Of a stretch of DNA of 64,000 nt, positions 9,083-19,264 are shown piece after piece. The translations under genes were made by a program, and so were the position numbers. Location: positions 4,947,086-5,011,085 of the forward strand of contig NZ_CP070490.1 in the NCBI RefSeq assembly GCF_016925635.1, in the 5' to 3' direction. This stretch comes from Lysinibacillus fusiformis. GTDB taxonomy: Bacteria > Bacillota > Bacilli > Bacillales_A > Planococcaceae. Each line of letters starts with the position of its first letter. Positions within the stretch are counted from its first letter, which is position 1. The notes beneath the pieces were generated by a model. It saw nothing but the letters and a program-made list of their open reading frames with translations. It was not told where the DNA came from and searched no databases.

Positions 9083-10030
9083 TCACACCTGTGCTGTACA
9101 AAATTCATAAAATGCCGTGATTAAATCATCAATCTCCTGTTTTTTAATAATTTGATTCAACCATTCATCTGGAATCTCATTCAACCAACTACTCATACCC
9201 GCTATGGCACCTGTAATTGCGGCAATTGTATCTGTATCTTCTCCTAAATTAACAGCTTTTAGAATCGCTTCGTTAAACGTTCGTGCATTACCAACACACC
9301 ATATCGCAGCTTCTAGAGAATGGACAATATAGCCACTTGAGTGAATGTCATCTTCAGGAATACTAAAAAAGTTGTCGTGAAATATTCTTGTGTATGTGTT
9401 TAATTCTGCTTTCAGTTCGTCCTGCAAATGATTTTCAAGCAATGAAAATATTTCAACTAAGGCAGCTTCTAGCGAATTATTTCGATATAAGCTTAATAAT
9501 AGCTCAATATAAATAATAGACCCCACGATTGAACGTGGGTGGGCATGTGTAATCTCTGTATATTGTTGAATCAATGCTTTTCTTTTACTAAAATCAAACT
9601 CATTCATTACCACAAATACTAAAGGTGCTATCCTCATAAGCGTCCCATTGCCATTATCGAACTCGCCCGTTTTTCCACAATGCTCAGGCAAAACACCTTT
9701 TTTATAGTTTGAAACGGCTTCAGCAGTCGTGATGCCGATATCAAACATTTCTCCAAATGGTGTGAGATAGCCTTCTTCCATGTATCGTACAAACTTATCC
9801 ATTAAATGAGTTGTATTGCCTTTTTCAATGATGTTTTTGACTAAGCAAAGTGTTAAAGAAGTATCATCAGACCAAGTGCCAGGTGGTTGATTGTACGTAC
9901 CGTATCCTATTACATCTTGCACATGGAAAGTTCCTCTTTTCTTAAATTCAACAGGTACGCCCATTAGATCTCCGACAATCCCACCATATAAAGTAGCAAA
10001 TACTCGCTCCCTCATCTTTGAACCTACCAT
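9083..10030 (-). CDS. ADP-ribosylglycohydrolase family protein
   Basis: 315 residues of the DraG/ARH fold, which removes ADP-ribose from proteins or small molecules using two magnesium ions. The metal-binding motifs are visible: GDLMGVPVEF near the N-terminus, GTWSDDTSLTLCL (~residues 55-67, two Asp) and NLGEDTDTIAAITGAIAG (~265-282, Asp-Thr-Asp). The length is normal for the family. The start at 10030 has GGAG about 12 bases upstream; a second ATG five codons in is possible. It forms a probable two-gene operon with the SUKH gene. Confidence 0.85.
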   Translation of the reverse strand: MVGSKMRERVFATLYGGIVGDLMGVPVEFKKRGTFHVQDVIGYGTYNQPPGTWSDDTSLTLCLVKNIIEKGNTTHLMDKFVRYMEEGYLTPFGEMFDIGITTAEAVSNYKKGVLPEHCGKTGEFDNGNGTLMRIAPLVFVVMNEFDFSKRKALIQQYTEITHAHPRSIVGSIIYIELLLSLYRNNSLEAALVEIFSLLENHLQDELKAELNTYTRIFHDNFFSIPEDDIHSSGYIVHSLEAAIWCVGNARTFNEAILKAVNLGEDTDTIAAITGAIAGMSSWLNEIPDEWLNQIIKKQEIDDLITAFYEFCTAQV

Positions 10031-10220
10031 AAGATCTCACTTCTCCTTTCCAAGTCAAACATAATACAACGAAGTCTGTTAGTGGAAGTGTGAAATTTAC
10101 TAAGTTGGTAAATTCACCCTTCCATCCTATAAAATTAAATACGTTCAATTTACCCACGTTCTTACAATAGTAATACCTCAATATCTTCTTACAAAAACAT
10201 ATTTACTTTCACTAACACAT

Positions 10221-10263
10221 AAAAAAACCGTTCAATAAGTATAATCATACTCATTGAACGGTT
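10221..10263 (-). terminator. Terminator of the gcv operon
   Basis: AACCGTTCAAT / ATTGAACGGTT stem followed by seven T on the minus strand, 12 bases past the gcvPB stop codon. Confidence 0.9.
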
Positions 10264-10274
10264 ACTGCTGTTCA

Positions 10275-11738
10275 TTATGCTTTTTGATAGCGTAGCACTG
10301 GTGTACGAGCAGCGCGTGTTTCGTCTAGACGAGATACGACTGTTGTATGAGGTGCTTCTTGAACGATTGATGGATTTTCTTCTGCTTCTTTGGCAATTTG
10401 AATCATCACATCACAGAATGCATCTAATGTTTCTTTTGATTCTGTTTCTGTTGGCTCGATCATTAATGCCTCTTCCACATTTAATGGGAAGTATGTTGTT
10501 GGTGGATGATAGCCAAAGTCTAACAGACGTTTTGCGATATCTAATGTACGAACGCCCAGTTTCTTCTGACGACGACCTGATAAGACAAATTCGTGTTTAC
10601 AGTGACGGTTATATGGCAGTTCGTAGAATGGCTCTAAGCGACGCATCATGTAGTTTGCGTTTAATACAGCATATTCTGTAACAGCTTTTAAACCATCCGG
10701 CCCCATTGTACGAATGTACGTATAAGCACGAACATTGATACCAAAGTTACCATAGTAAGGTTTTACGCGCCCGATAGATTGTGGACGATCGTAATCGAAG
10801 TGGTATGTTCCTTCTTCTGTTCTCACTAGAACTGGTTTTGGTAGGAATGGAATTAAATCTGCTTTTACGCCTACTGGACCAGAACCTGGACCACCGCCAC
10901 CATGTGGACCTGTAAATGTTTTGTGCAGATTTAAATGTACACAGTCAAAGCCCATATCGCCAGGACGTGCTTTACTCATAACGGCATTGAGGTTCGCACC
11001 ATCATAGTACACTTTACCGCCTACAGAGTGAATAAGCTCTGCCATTTCGATAATGTTTTCTTCAAATAAGCCTAGTGTATTCGGGTTAGTTAGCATTAGC
11101 GCAGCTGTATCAGCACCTACTACTTTGCGAAGGTCTTCGATATCAACTAAGCCATTTTCATCCGATTTAACAGTAATTGTTTCAAAGCCTGCTACTGTCG
11201 CTGATGCTGGGTTTGTACCGTGAGCCGAGTCAGGAACGATGACTTTGTTACGGTGACCTTCGCCATTTGCTTCATGGAATGCACGAATCATCATTAACGC
11301 TGTCCATTCACCATGAGCACCTGCAGCAGGTTGTAATGTCACTTCATCCATCCCTGTAATTTCTACTAAAGAAGTTTGAAGGTCATAAAGAAGCTCCATT
11401 GCCCCTTGTGCTGTTGATTCATCCTGTAATGGGTGAACATTGGCAAAGCCTGAAAGACGTGCAACTGCTTCGTTAATTTTCGGATTATATTTCATCGTAC
11501 AAGAGCCAAGCGGATAGAAGCCAGAGTCTACCCCATGGTTTCTACGAGAAAGTGCTGTATAATGACGCATAATATCAAGCTCAGACACTTCAGGTAGTTC
11601 TGCTGCCTCTGTACGTACTAAGTTTGCAGGTAATAAATCTGCTAGGTCTACCTCAGGTACATCTAGTGCTTCTAAATTATAGCCAACGCGACCTTCTTTT
11701 GAAATTTCAAAAATGAGTGTTTGATTTTCGTTATGCAT
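10275..11738 (-). CDS. gcvPB: Glycine dehydrogenase (decarboxylating), subunit 2
   Basis: 487 residues from the ATG at 11738, which overlaps the gcvPA stop codon (shared ATGCATAA) and has GGGGG 6 bases before it. An upstream in-frame ATG at 11771 lies inside gcvPA and is less likely. This is the C-terminal half of the P protein, which decarboxylates glycine and passes the aminomethyl group to the H protein. The PLP site is visible as [20 protein letters not shown], with the Schiff-base Lys in HKT. Other marks are [14 protein letters not shown] and [15 protein letters not shown]. It is the last gene of gcvT-gcvPA-gcvPB. Confidence 0.97.
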   Translation of the reverse strand: MHNENQTLIFEISKEGRVGYNLEALDVPEVDLADLLPANLVRTEAAELPEVSELDIMRHYTALSRRNHGVDSGFYPLGSCTMKYNPKINEAVARLSGFANVHPLQDESTAQGAMELLYDLQTSLVEITGMDEVTLQPAAGAHGEWTALMMIRAFHEANGEGHRNKVIVPDSAHGTNPASATVAGFETITVKSDENGLVDIEDLRKVVGADTAALMLTNPNTLGLFEENIIEMAELIHSVGGKVYYDGANLNAVMSKARPGDMGFDCVHLNLHKTFTGPHGGGGPGSGPVGVKADLIPFLPKPVLVRTEEGTYHFDYDRPQSIGRVKPYYGNFGINVRAYTYIRTMGPDGLKAVTEYAVLNANYMMRRLEPFYELPYNRHCKHEFVLSGRRQKKLGVRTLDIAKRLLDFGYHPPTTYFPLNVEEALMIEPTETESKETLDAFCDVMIQIAKEAEENPSIVQEAPHTTVVSRLDETRAARTPVLRYQKA

Positions 11739-13077
11739 GAAGAGCCCCCATTTCTGCAACAAGTGCATCAATTTCTTCTTTTGTGCGTAATTCAGTCACT
11801 GCGATTAGCACATGATTTTTAAGAGAGTCATAATTTTGACCTAAAGGATATCCACCGATAATACCTTTTTCGATTAAACCTTTATTGATTTCCTTCACAC
11901 ATTTATTCGTTTTCACAACGATTTCGTTAAAGTGTGCGCCTTGGAATGCGACTGTAAAGCCTGCTGCTTCAAAAGCATTTTTTGCATAACGTGTTTTTGC
12001 AATATTTTGAGTAGCCATTTCACGAATACCTTGTTTTCCTAGAGCAGTCATCGCTACAGAAGCTGCAAGTGCAAGAAGGGCTTGGTTCGAGCAAATATTT
12101 GAAGTGGCTTTATCACGACGGATATGTTGTTCACGTGCTTGTAGTGTTAATACATACCCACGACGGCCTTCACCATCCACTGTTTCACCAACAAGACGTC
12201 CTGGCACCTTACGCATTAATTTCGTTGTCACCGCAAAGAAACCACAGTGTGGGCCACCGAAAGCTTCAGAGATACCGAATACTTGCGCATCACCTACACA
12301 AATATCAGCACCTAGCTTACCAGGAGGCGTTAAAATGCCTAATGCAAGTGGATTAGAAGATACAACAAGTAAGCTTTTTGCAGCATGTGCAATATCCCCG
12401 ATCACTTGAATGTCTTCCACTTGACCAAAGAAGTTTGGATATTGTGCAATAACAGCTGCTGTGTTGTCATCGATTAACTCTTTTAATGCTTCCACATCTG
12501 TCACGCCATCTTTTTGTGGAATTGTCACGATCTCAATGGATTGACCATAGGCATATGTAGCAACTACATCGCGATATTCTGGGTGCACTGCTTCAGACAC
12601 TAAAATTTTCTTACGACGCGTATGACCAGCTGCCAGCATACCTGCCTCTGCTAATGCTGTACCACCGTCATACATAGAAGAGTTCGCAAGATCCATACCT
12701 GTTAGCTCAGCAATCATCGTTTGGAATTCAAAGATCGCTTGTAGCTCACCTTGTGAAATCTCTGGTTGATATGGCGTATAAGCTGTATAAAACTCTGAAC
12801 GAGAAATAACATGGTCTACGATCACTGGTTTATAGTGGTTGTAAACGCCTGCGCCTAAAAATGATACATTGGCATTTGTGTCCTTATTTTTTGCAGCAAG
12901 GGCCGTTAACTCTTTTAATAAAGCAGATTCTGATTTTGCTTCCTTAATATCATAAAGGCCTTTAAAACGGACTTTCTCAGGAATATCCTCGAATAATTCA
13001 TCGACTGAGGATACACCGATTACGTCTAACATTTCTTTTTGATCTTGCTCCGTCATAGGTAAATAACGATGTTTCAT
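11731..13077 (-). CDS. gcvPA: Glycine dehydrogenase (decarboxylating), subunit 1
   Basis: 448 residues, the N-terminal half of the split P protein typical of Bacillota. It forms a heterotetramer with GcvPB. Recognisable stretches are [50 protein letters not shown] and [20 protein letters not shown]. The gap to gcvT is 25 bp and it overlaps gcvPB by 8 bp, so it is translationally coupled within the operon. Confidence 0.97.
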   Translation of the reverse strand: MKHRYLPMTEQDQKEMLDVIGVSSVDELFEDIPEKVRFKGLYDIKEAKSESALLKELTALAAKNKDTNANVSFLGAGVYNHYKPVIVDHVISRSEFYTAYTPYQPEISQGELQAIFEFQTMIAELTGMDLANSSMYDGGTALAEAGMLAAGHTRRKKILVSEAVHPEYRDVVATYAYGQSIEIVTIPQKDGVTDVEALKELIDDNTAAVIAQYPNFFGQVEDIQVIGDIAHAAKSLLVVSSNPLALGILTPPGKLGADICVGDAQVFGISEAFGGPHCGFFAVTTKLMRKVPGRLVGETVDGEGRRGYVLTLQAREQHIRRDKATSNICSNQALLALAASVAMTALGKQGIREMATQNIAKTRYAKNAFEAAGFTVAFQGAHFNEIVVKTNKCVKEINKGLIEKGIIGGYPLGQNYDSLKNHVLIAVTELRTKEEIDALVAEMGALHA

Positions 13078-13102
13078 AAATGTAGGTCCCTCTTTTCAAC
13101 TA

Positions 13103-14206
13103 TTATTTTGAACGCTTGTAAAACGGTGTTTCTACTGTTATTACCTTCAAGTGCTTACCGCGAATTTCGATTTCTAGCTCAGTTCCGATTGTTGTGAATT
13201 GACTGTCAATTATTACGTGACCAACGTTACGTTTAGATGAAGGAAGTTGTGTACCCGTTGTCACTTCACCGATTTCTTGACCATCTTTAAACACTTTGTA
13301 GCCATGACGTGGGATGCCTTTATCGATCATTTCAATTCCTACAAGTTTGCGTGGTAGTCCATTTTCTTTTTGTGCTACTAATGCTTCATGACCAATAAAA
13401 TCTTCTTTATTTAATTTCACAGCAAAGCCAATACCAGCCTCCAGTGGAGAAATTGTTGCTGATAGCTCTTGACCATATAATGGTAGCCCTGCTTCAAAAC
13501 GCAGTGTATCGCGACAACCTAGTCCAGCTGGAACTACACCTTTTTCTTGACCAGCATCTAAAATTTTACCCCAAAGCGCTTTAATATCTTCTGGAGCGCC
13601 ATATAATTCAAAGCCATCTTCACCTGTGTAGCCACTACGAGAAACTAATACTTTATGACCTGCAACCTCAACATTCTCTTGGAAGCGGAAAAATTTAATG
13701 GCACTTACATCAGTCGAAGTAAGGGATTGAAGAACTTCTTCTGCTAATGGTCCTTGAAGAGCAATTTGTGCATAGGCATCAGATTGGTTATCAATCGTCA
13801 CATCATATTGATGTTGATTTTCCATCATCCAGTCATAGTCTTTTTCGATGTTGGCAGCATTGACACATAGTAAATAGTGATTGTCAGCTAATTTATATGT
13901 TAATAAATCATCAACAACGCCACCATCTTCATAGCACATTGCTGTGTACTGCGCTTGGCCGTCAACAATTTTTGAGACATCATTTGATAAAAGATTTTGT
14001 AAAAATCCTAATGCATCGGGACCAGTTACTAAAATCTCTCCCATATGTGATACATCAAATAAGCCTGCACGATTACGAACTGCATCGTGTTCTTCTTTAA
14101 TAGAAGAGAATTGAACAGGTAATTCCCATCCACCGAAGTCAACTGTTTTTGCACCATATTTCGCGTATTCTTCAAATAGAGGTGTACGTTTTAATTCATT
14201 CGCCAT
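13103..14206 (-). CDS. gcvT: Aminomethyltransferase, glycine cleavage T protein
   Basis: 367 residues, normal length. It transfers the methylene group from the aminomethyl-H protein to tetrahydrofolate, releasing ammonia. Characteristic sequence: [48 protein letters not shown] and [17 protein letters not shown], the latter two lining the folate site. The ATG at 14206 follows AAGGGGGC. It is the first gene of the operon and lies directly below the glycine riboswitch, so expression should rise with glycine. Confidence 0.97.
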   Translation of the reverse strand: MANELKRTPLFEEYAKYGAKTVDFGGWELPVQFSSIKEEHDAVRNRAGLFDVSHMGEILVTGPDALGFLQNLLSNDVSKIVDGQAQYTAMCYEDGGVVDDLLTYKLADNHYLLCVNAANIEKDYDWMMENQHQYDVTIDNQSDAYAQIALQGPLAEEVLQSLTSTDVSAIKFFRFQENVEVAGHKVLVSRSGYTGEDGFELYGAPEDIKALWGKILDAGQEKGVVPAGLGCRDTLRFEAGLPLYGQELSATISPLEAGIGFAVKLNKEDFIGHEALVAQKENGLPRKLVGIEMIDKGIPRHGYKVFKDGQEIGEVTTGTQLPSSKRNVGHVIIDSQFTTIGTELEIEIRGKHLKVITVETPFYKRSK

Positions 14207-14319
14207 TCTTTTTTGCCCCCTTATTGTTAGTTACATTTTTACTGGTAGTAGTTCGTCTGCTTTTTGTATTCCTACAGCCAATGCATGCAGTCAACCGCAT
14301 AAAACACGCTATAGACATA

Positions 14320-14356
14320 AAAAAAGACAGACGAACCCCTTTTCGGGATTCTCTGT
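14320..14356 (-). terminator. Riboswitch expression platform (terminator)
   Basis: The stem GACAGA-GAATCCC / GGGGTTCG-TCTGTC is followed by TTTTTTT on the minus strand, between the second glycine aptamer and gcvT. It would stop transcription when glycine is low. Confidence 0.85.
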
Positions 14357-14556
14357 CCTTGCACCTGAAAGTTACACCAGACTGGCTCGCAAGCTTTACT
14401 ATTGCCAATCAGTCGGCTTTCCCCTTTGGTGGCTGTTATTGTTATACTACAGCTCTCTCCAGAGTTGCGTCTTGTACGAGTCCTTTTACCTGAGAGATTC
14501 ATAGCCCATTGCTACTTGCTCCTTCGGTGGCGTCTACACGCTCTCTCCCCGCACAA
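14345..14556 (-). ncRNA. Tandem glycine riboswitch (gcvT RNA)
   Basis: The minus strand contains two successive copies of the glycine aptamer core. The first has GGGGAGAGAG, GCCACCGAAGGAGCAAG, then AATCTCTCAGGTAAAAGGAC and CTCTGGAGAGAG. The second has GCCACCAAAGGGGAAAG, then ACTTTCAGGTGCAAGGAC. The paired arrangement, the linker and the following terminator match the known cooperative glycine riboswitch. A short palindrome (CCAAGAT/ATCTTGG, 14565-14580) lies just upstream and may belong to the leader start or an operator. Confidence 0.93.
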
Positions 14557-14679
14557 TCATCCGCCCAAGATAAATCTTGGTACTATTTAGTATTCAATGA
14601 ACATTTAGTTACTTATTTGTCTATATCCTAACATTAAATGCATTGAAAAGGCAATCATTTTTTAAAAGATAATAAAAGA

Positions 14680-14716
14680 CGAACATTAATGAATTAAAAT
14701 CTTTTCATCGTTCGTT
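14680..14716 (-). terminator. Probable terminator overlapping the aroK stop codon
   Basis: Stem CGAAC...ATGAA / TTCATTAATGTTCG followed by TCTTTTATTATC on the minus strand. It would close the comG-aroK transcript. The stem is imperfect. Confidence 0.5.
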
Positions 14717-15220
14717 TTTTAACCTTTTCACTTGAAATACTAAATACTCTAGAATTTGACGAATCGTTCTACCTTCTGTCAGTACCTGAATATGACCTGC
14801 ATCACGGTAAAATTTCCTTCTGTAGTGATACAGACTTTCTAGCTCCTCTTTTGTAGAGCTCTGTACAATGGGTCTATTTGGATCATGCTGAACTCGTTTA
14901 TAAATATCCTCAAACGACGCATCTAAAAAAAACACCAATCCACTACGTCTCATAATTTTTCGATTTTCAGCATTCATGGCAACGCCACCACCAGTCGAAA
15001 TAATACAAGCCTCGTCCCTAAAATTTTTCAAAAATTCTGTTTCTATTTCTCGAAAATGGGCCTCGCCGTATTTTTCAAAAATTTGTGGAATTGTCATCCC
15101 CTGCTGTCGCACAATCTCATGATCCATATCATAATATGGCATCTTCAATAAATAGCTTAAACGTCTTCCTAACGCACTTTTTCCACTACCCATAAAACCA
15201 ACAAAATATATTTTTCGCAA
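14705..15220 (-). CDS. aroK: Shikimate kinase
   Basis: 171 residues, normal length. It phosphorylates shikimate at the 3-hydroxyl in the chorismate pathway. Walker A is GFMGSGKSALGRRL (residues 8-21). The shikimate-binding Asp is in YYDMDHEI, the Arg in HFREIETEFL, and the Gly-Gly-Gly of STGGGVAMN is visible. RPIVQ marks the lid region. It follows comGG by 20 bp in the same direction and is probably read from the comG transcript as well. Confidence 0.95.
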   Translation of the reverse strand: MRKIYFVGFMGSGKSALGRRLSYLLKMPYYDMDHEIVRQQGMTIPQIFEKYGEAHFREIETEFLKNFRDEACIISTGGGVAMNAENRKIMRRSGLVFFLDASFEDIYKRVQHDPNRPIVQSSTKEELESLYHYRRKFYRDAGHIQVLTEGRTIRQILEYLVFQVKRLKNER

Positions 15221-15240
15221 TTCGAATCACCTTCTTATAA

Positions 15241-15441
15241 CTACGATTCTACACTGTCTGACAAAATTTGTCCCAATAAATTTATCGTAGCTCGAACATT
15301 CAATTTTTCTATCCCATCATATGTTCGATACTGCATTTCATAAGACATACAATACGCAAGAACAAAAGTAGTTACAAAAAATAATAATGCAATTGCGACC
15401 AAAAAAATAGCCCCTCTGTCATTTTTCAATAATTGGCACAT
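15241..15441 (-). CDS. comGG: ComGG-like competence pseudopilus protein (short)
   Basis: 66 residues. An N-terminal hydrophobic helix (GAIFLVAIALLFFVTTFVLAY) preceded by a short basic stretch is typical of a minor pseudopilin. It occupies the comGG position at the end of the operon and overlaps comGF by 23 bp. It is shorter than B. subtilis ComGG (about 124 residues), so the name rests mainly on position. Confidence 0.6.
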   Translation of the reverse strand: MCQLLKNDRGAIFLVAIALLFFVTTFVLAYCMSYEMQYRTYDGIEKLNVRATINLLGQILSDSVES

Positions 15442-15844
15442 AAAAGGTTCGCTCCTTTTGAATACCGCTAGTCATTTCGACAGCTACCGTCAGCATATTT
15501 TCGGAATAGTTAAAATGACATTTATTGATTCCTATTAACATAGGAACATGTCCACCGTTTACCTGCTCACGAATAATATTCGAGTAGCAATCAATATGAT
15601 GGAGTGTAGTGGCTGTTTGGAAAGTCATTCTTTTTTGATCCTCACGAACAGAAAATATGGAAATATCTTTTAGAGAGAGATTTAAATCAGAAACAAATAG
15701 TTCCCACTTGGTTTGTTCATCGGTTAGCATAGTGGATCTCATTTCAGCAAACCACAGCATCATAAGGACAAAGAGATGAGAAATAAGCACAAAAACGACT
15801 AATTGAAACATCGCTTCTAGTAATGTATAGCCCTTCTCATTCAT
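15419..15844 (-). CDS. comGF: Competence minor pseudopilin ComGF
   Basis: The preferred start is the ATG at 15844 (MNEKGYTLLEAMFQLVVFVL), which restores the type IV pilin-like N-terminus (Gly-Tyr-Thr-Leu-Leu-Glu with a hydrophobic helix). It gives 141 residues. A longer frame from 15925 would add 27 residues inside comGE. It is a minor component of the DNA-uptake pseudopilus in the cell envelope. It overlaps comGE by 8 bp. Confidence 0.8.
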   Translation of the reverse strand: MNEKGYTLLEAMFQLVVFVLISHLFVLMMLWFAEMRSTMLTDEQTKWELFVSDLNLSLKDISIFSVREDQKRMTFQTATTLHHIDCYSNIIREQVNGGHVPMLIGINKCHFNYSENMLTVAVEMTSGIQKERTFYVPIIEK

Positions 15845-16154
15845 GAACTTCACCTGTCGCTTGGATACATTTTTGACGAGGCTCATGTAAATTTTGAAAA
15901 TGAACACAAACTTGTTGTCCATCAACTATCCAGTGATAAGCAACTTGTTCAATGGTTCGAGAGCCTTCTGTTTGCTGAATAGCCTGGTACTTTTTTAAAC
16001 CTTCGTAGGCTGTTTCAGCTGCAATTAGCTCCATTTTTTTATTAGCAAGATTTGTTTTCATCGTATAGGAAATGGGTATCAACGAGGTACAAAGTATCAT
16101 CAAAATACCCACACCTAAAATAGTTTCTACAAAAGAATAGCCTGACTCATTCAA
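15837..16154 (-). CDS. comGE: Competence minor pseudopilin ComGE
   Basis: 105 residues. The N-terminus MNESGYSFVETILGVGILMI has the prepilin pattern with Glu at position 5 of the mature form. It lies between comGD (8-bp overlap) and comGF, the expected order. It is a minor pseudopilin needed for DNA binding during transformation in B. subtilis. Confidence 0.8.
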   Translation of the reverse strand: MNESGYSFVETILGVGILMILCTSLIPISYTMKTNLANKKMELIAAETAYEGLKKYQAIQQTEGSRTIEQVAYHWIVDGQQVCVHFQNLHEPRQKCIQATGEVHE

Positions 16155-16584
16155 TCCTAGCTCTCCCTCGTCCTAATGTTATGATTACTTTTTTCTTGCC
16201 CTGTGGTGTTTTAAATGCCATGGTACCAGCTGTCATCACATTGCCGCTGTAGTTATAGATTAGTGTGTAAATCGAACTCTCTGCGGGCAAAAATTCAATC
16301 CCTTTCGGATAAGAACGTTCATATAAAGTAGTATAAAAATCTTTTTGAATAATATAGCGATTCGTTGAACTTTCCATTTTCAGCGCTATATATTGCCGTT
16401 GGCTCATACTATAAGTTTGAATATATTGAATATCGAGTTGCAATTGCGTGAAAAATCGTTCTAATTCCTTGGCTTCTGCTATTTTGAATGAAAATTTGCC
16501 AACAATCGCAGTTAAACTCATAACAAGAAATAAGACGACCAGCATTTCAAGAATCGTAAAACCACCATTTTTATCATTATTCAT
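16147..16584 (-). CDS. comGD: Competence pseudopilin ComGD
   Basis: 145 residues. The prepilin peptidase site and helix are GGFTILEMLVVLFLVMSL (residues 7-24), cleaved by ComC-type peptidase after the second Gly. The start codon overlaps the comGC stop by one base. The C-terminus GKKKVIITLGRGRARIE resembles ComGD. Confidence 0.88.
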   Translation of the reverse strand: MNNDKNGGFTILEMLVVLFLVMSLTAIVGKFSFKIAEAKELERFFTQLQLDIQYIQTYSMSQRQYIALKMESSTNRYIIQKDFYTTLYERSYPKGIEFLPAESSIYTLIYNYSGNVMTAGTMAFKTPQGKKKVIITLGRGRARIE

Positions 16585-16922
16585 TAGCTCTCAGAACCTG
16601 TTTCTATGTTGACATTGGCTGGACGTACCTCTCCCTCATTTGTAATCACTATTTCTTCTTTATTGGGGCATGTTGTTTCATTTTCTTTTAAATAGCCTTT
16701 TGCCACTAAATCATCTAAGGTAGGATACGCCATATAATCTACACGATAAGCCTCTACTTGACCTTGTACCATGGAAATATAAGCCGTACAGCCTTTCTTA
16801 TCTATTGTGGCGAAATGCTTTGTTACATTTGGGATCGTAATTAAAATTAGAACAGATATAATTAACAAGACAATTAGCATCTCGATTAAAGTGAAACCAG
16901 CTTGTTGGTTAATACGTTTCAT
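16584..16922 (-). CDS. comGC: Major competence pseudopilin ComGC
   Basis: 112 residues. It has the prepilin signature AGFTLIEMLIVLLIISVLILITIPN split around residues 8-32, and two cysteines (KGCTAYI and ETTCPN) as in ComGC, where an intramolecular disulfide stabilises the pseudopilus. It polymerises on the outside of the membrane to take up DNA. There is a 10-bp gap to comGB. Confidence 0.95.
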   Translation of the reverse strand: MKRINQQAGFTLIEMLIVLLIISVLILITIPNVTKHFATIDKKGCTAYISMVQGQVEAYRVDYMAYPTLDDLVAKGYLKENETTCPNKEEIVITNEGEVRPANVNIETGSES

Positions 16923-16932
16923 TATCTTCCTC

Positions 16933-18006
16933 CTAAACTAATTCAATCATGTGATAGATGGGTAATAATAAACTGATATAAGCTGCTACTATACAAACAG
17001 CAATCAGGATAAAGAAACTAGGCTGCACAAAAGCTAATATTTTTTGCAAAAGCTGTTCCTGCTTTTCCATTAATAATTCGCTATACAATACTAATTCTTT
17101 TCCTAAATAACCGCTGTGTTCACCATGCTCAACGAACATTGGAAAATCTTTTTGAAAAACTGCCATCATCGTTACCGACTGTGTCAGTGATTCGCCAAAG
17201 ATGACTCTTTCTTTTATACGCTGTGAAAGAATTTGGAGATATGGTTGGAGTTGTTGTTCTTCTAATAGTTGAAGGCTTGCTTGTAATGAAAATCCACTTT
17301 GTAGTAAACTGCCCAAATAAGCAGCAAATTGTCTTGTCAATGTTAGCCTAAAATAGCGTTGCATAATGGGGATCTTTAACAAAATTGTTAGTTGATGAGC
17401 AACAGCTTGTCGTTTGAGATAGAATCGAAAAATGAATAAGCTGCCTATTACTATGAACATGGTCGAGATGACTATATCTGGAACATGTAATAACATATTG
17501 GACAATGCAATACTTGTCTCCTCTGCTTCAGAGGTACGACTGACGACCATTCTTTCAATATTCGGTAAAAAAAATGTACGAAACACAAAAAATAACAATA
17601 GTAAAAAGATAATCAGTGTGACAGGATAGATCAGCAGCTTGATTAGCTTTTTCTTAGTCTTTTCACCTACCGTTAACTGCTTCGCCACACCTTTAAACGC
17701 CTCTATCATATGGCCATTATTTTCTGCCACCTTAATCGCCATTAAATAATGTTTCCCCAGTTGTAATATTTCAAGTATCCCTGCAACACCTACTCCTTGT
17801 CTGAGTCTTTCATCAATTTGCTGCTGTATGTCTTCATGTGCCTCGATATGATGAGGTAGAAGCATGGAAATAGCTTGTGGAAATAAATATCCTTCCTGCA
17901 TTAACACACATAATCGATGGAAAAACTGAGCTTGCTCCTTTACCCGCCATTTCGTAGCCCTATTGTAAAAAAGAAGCAATTTATCGATGTATGTTTGTAA
18001 CTGCAT
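16933..18006 (-). CDS. comGB: Competence inner-membrane platform protein ComGB
   Basis: 357 residues, a GspF/PilC family protein with three membrane helices (about 120-145, 165-190, 325-350). The two GspF domains show the [10 protein letters not shown] / [10 protein letters not shown] and [27 protein letters not shown] motifs. It overlaps the 3' part of comGA by 26 bp. It is intact, but its partner ATPase ComGA is split by the island. Confidence 0.93.
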   Translation of the reverse strand: MQLQTYIDKLLLFYNRATKWRVKEQAQFFHRLCVLMQEGYLFPQAISMLLPHHIEAHEDIQQQIDERLRQGVGVAGILEILQLGKHYLMAIKVAENNGHMIEAFKGVAKQLTVGEKTKKKLIKLLIYPVTLIIFLLLLFFVFRTFFLPNIERMVVSRTSEAEETSIALSNMLLHVPDIVISTMFIVIGSLFIFRFYLKRQAVAHQLTILLKIPIMQRYFRLTLTRQFAAYLGSLLQSGFSLQASLQLLEEQQLQPYLQILSQRIKERVIFGESLTQSVTMMAVFQKDFPMFVEHGEHSGYLGKELVLYSELLMEKQEQLLQKILAFVQPSFFILIAVCIVAAYISLLLPIYHMIELV

Positions 18007-18388
18007 AAAGGCTCTCCACTAATTCTTTTTGCCCCATTAATGTTAAATCATAAGGAAGTTTGTAATTGCCCTTATCCTTGATGGCAGTGATGGCTCTTGT
18101 TAGATGATCATCATGTAAAATTTCATAGACTGCACGACGTTCACCATGTAAAGCTGCAGTCTGAACAAGCATTTGCGCAACAATACCGATAACCGTTTGG
18201 CGAAGCTCCTCTATCGACACGCCTAAATCCATTAAACGATAAAGACAATTAATGGCGTCTTTTGCATGAATAGTCGAAACAACTAAATGCCCTGTTAGAG
18301 AGGCTTGGATTGCAATATTTGCCGTTTCTTTATCCCGAATTTCACCAATCATGATGACATCCGGTGAATGGCGTAAAATGGCTTTTAG
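17981..18388 (-). pseudogene. comGA: comGA, 3' fragment (interrupted by the island)
   Basis: C-terminal ~135 codons of the secretion ATPase ComGA. Reading from the junction, the frame gives [19 protein letters not shown] (Walker B and Asp box), [17 protein letters not shown] (His box) and the C-terminal regulator region. The matching N-terminal part ends at 43280. In related ComGA/GspE proteins the sequence runs from AGL straight into KAILRH, so the two pieces join exactly at a Leu codon. This fragment could only be translated from an internal start such as the ATG at 18352. Confidence 0.93.
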
Positions 18389-18394
18389 TATTTT

Positions 18395-18405
18395 TTATAG
18401 GTACA
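18395..18405 (+). repeat. Left terminal inverted repeat of the island
   Basis: TTATAGGTACA, the perfect inverse of 43272-43282. It lies 7 bases inside the comGA junction. Confidence 0.75.
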
Positions 18406-18551
18406 AAATTTTCATGAGCGTATTTTTTATCCTAATGAAATAAACAAATATATGTATTTAGCCCATTTTCATTAATTTTTTTTTATTTCGCCCATAAATA
18501 ATTACTTATGTAGCTTTGGAATAAAGATTGATTAAAAAATATTCCTTAACC

Positions 18552-18627
18552 CTTATCTAAATAGCAACATCAAAAACTCCATTTTGAAAAAAGATTGATC
18601 AAAATGGATTTACTCTCTTTAGATAAG
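18552..18627. repeat. Nested inverted repeats near the left end of the island
   Basis: The outer arms CTTATCTAAA (18552-18561) and TTTAGATAAG (18618-18627) enclose the inner arms TCCATTTTG (18578-18586) and CAAAATGGA (18600-18608). The motif AAAGATTGAT(T/C)A occurs at 18523 and 18590, and related GATCAATCTTT / AATCAATCTTT copies lie at 31605 and 31621. These could be recombinase or regulator binding sites. Confidence 0.5.
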
Positions 18628-18665
18628 TATGAGATTTTTATAAAAAAGTTTGATCATTTTTCAGG

Positions 18666-19264
18666 TTGTTCCACAATTGCGCCCGATTGCTGAATATCAA
18701 GTCGGTGATTTGTCTTTTGCATATTAAAGTAAAGCACCCTTTAGGTGAATACATATTAGATAACCAAATATTTAAATTTGAAGGGGAATTGAAGAATAGA
18801 CTTTTGGGAAAAGCTGAAGAATTCACGAAACAAACATATGATTTTTCAGAACATGAGAGAAAAACCAAATTTATTAATTGCTGGCACTTAAACGATTTTG
18901 AATCAGCAGCTATGTGGGATCTTTACTTAAAAAGTAATGAGGGTATAGCTATTCAAACGACTTTTGATAGACTTAAGCGTAGTTTGAATAGAAGTAAGGA
19001 AGAAATTTATATGGGTAAGGTAAAATATATTGACTATAGAACTGAAAGAAATTTTCATAGAAATACTCTTTCACCTTTTTTCACTAAAAGAATTTCATTT
19101 AGTCATGAAAATGATGTTAGAATTACTTTATTCCAACAATAAAGATTTTAACAAAGATATATGGGAAAAACATCAAAGTAGACCTTGCGGAATTAATTGA
19201 ATCTATATATGTATCACCTGATGCTCCTTTGTGGTTTGTGGATGTTGTAAAAGTAATTTGTTAA
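18666..19264 (+). pseudogene. DUF2971 family protein, truncated and frameshifted
   Basis: The first frame (to 19142) holds FINCWHLNDFESAAMWDLYL, GIAIQTTFDRLKRSL and GKVKYIDYR, which are hallmarks of DUF2971. A shift near 19130 moves the reading to another frame that supplies the expected tail IKVDLAELIESIYVSPDAPL followed by WFVDVV, ending at 19264. The N-terminus is also short. DUF2971 proteins are common in defence and mobile islands but their activity is not established. This copy looks dead. Confidence 0.7.
18676..18697 (+). repeat. Short dispersed repeat, copy 1
   Basis: GCGCCCGATTG followed by a two-base variation and GAATATCAA. The same sequence occurs at 28949-28970, and a partial copy (TTCTTCAACAATGGCGCCCG) lies at 19496-19515. 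All copies seen are inside the island. Confidence 0.6.

Noticed and set aside
9948..10181. 77-codon minus-strand frame upstream of the ADP-ribosylglycohydrolase
   Set aside because: It has no ribosome site, runs out of frame into the glycohydrolase gene, and its composition is not protein-like.
14149..14590. Several frames of 60-115 codons across the gcvT leader
   Set aside because: They fall on the tandem glycine riboswitch and its terminator, whose conserved RNA elements explain the sequence.
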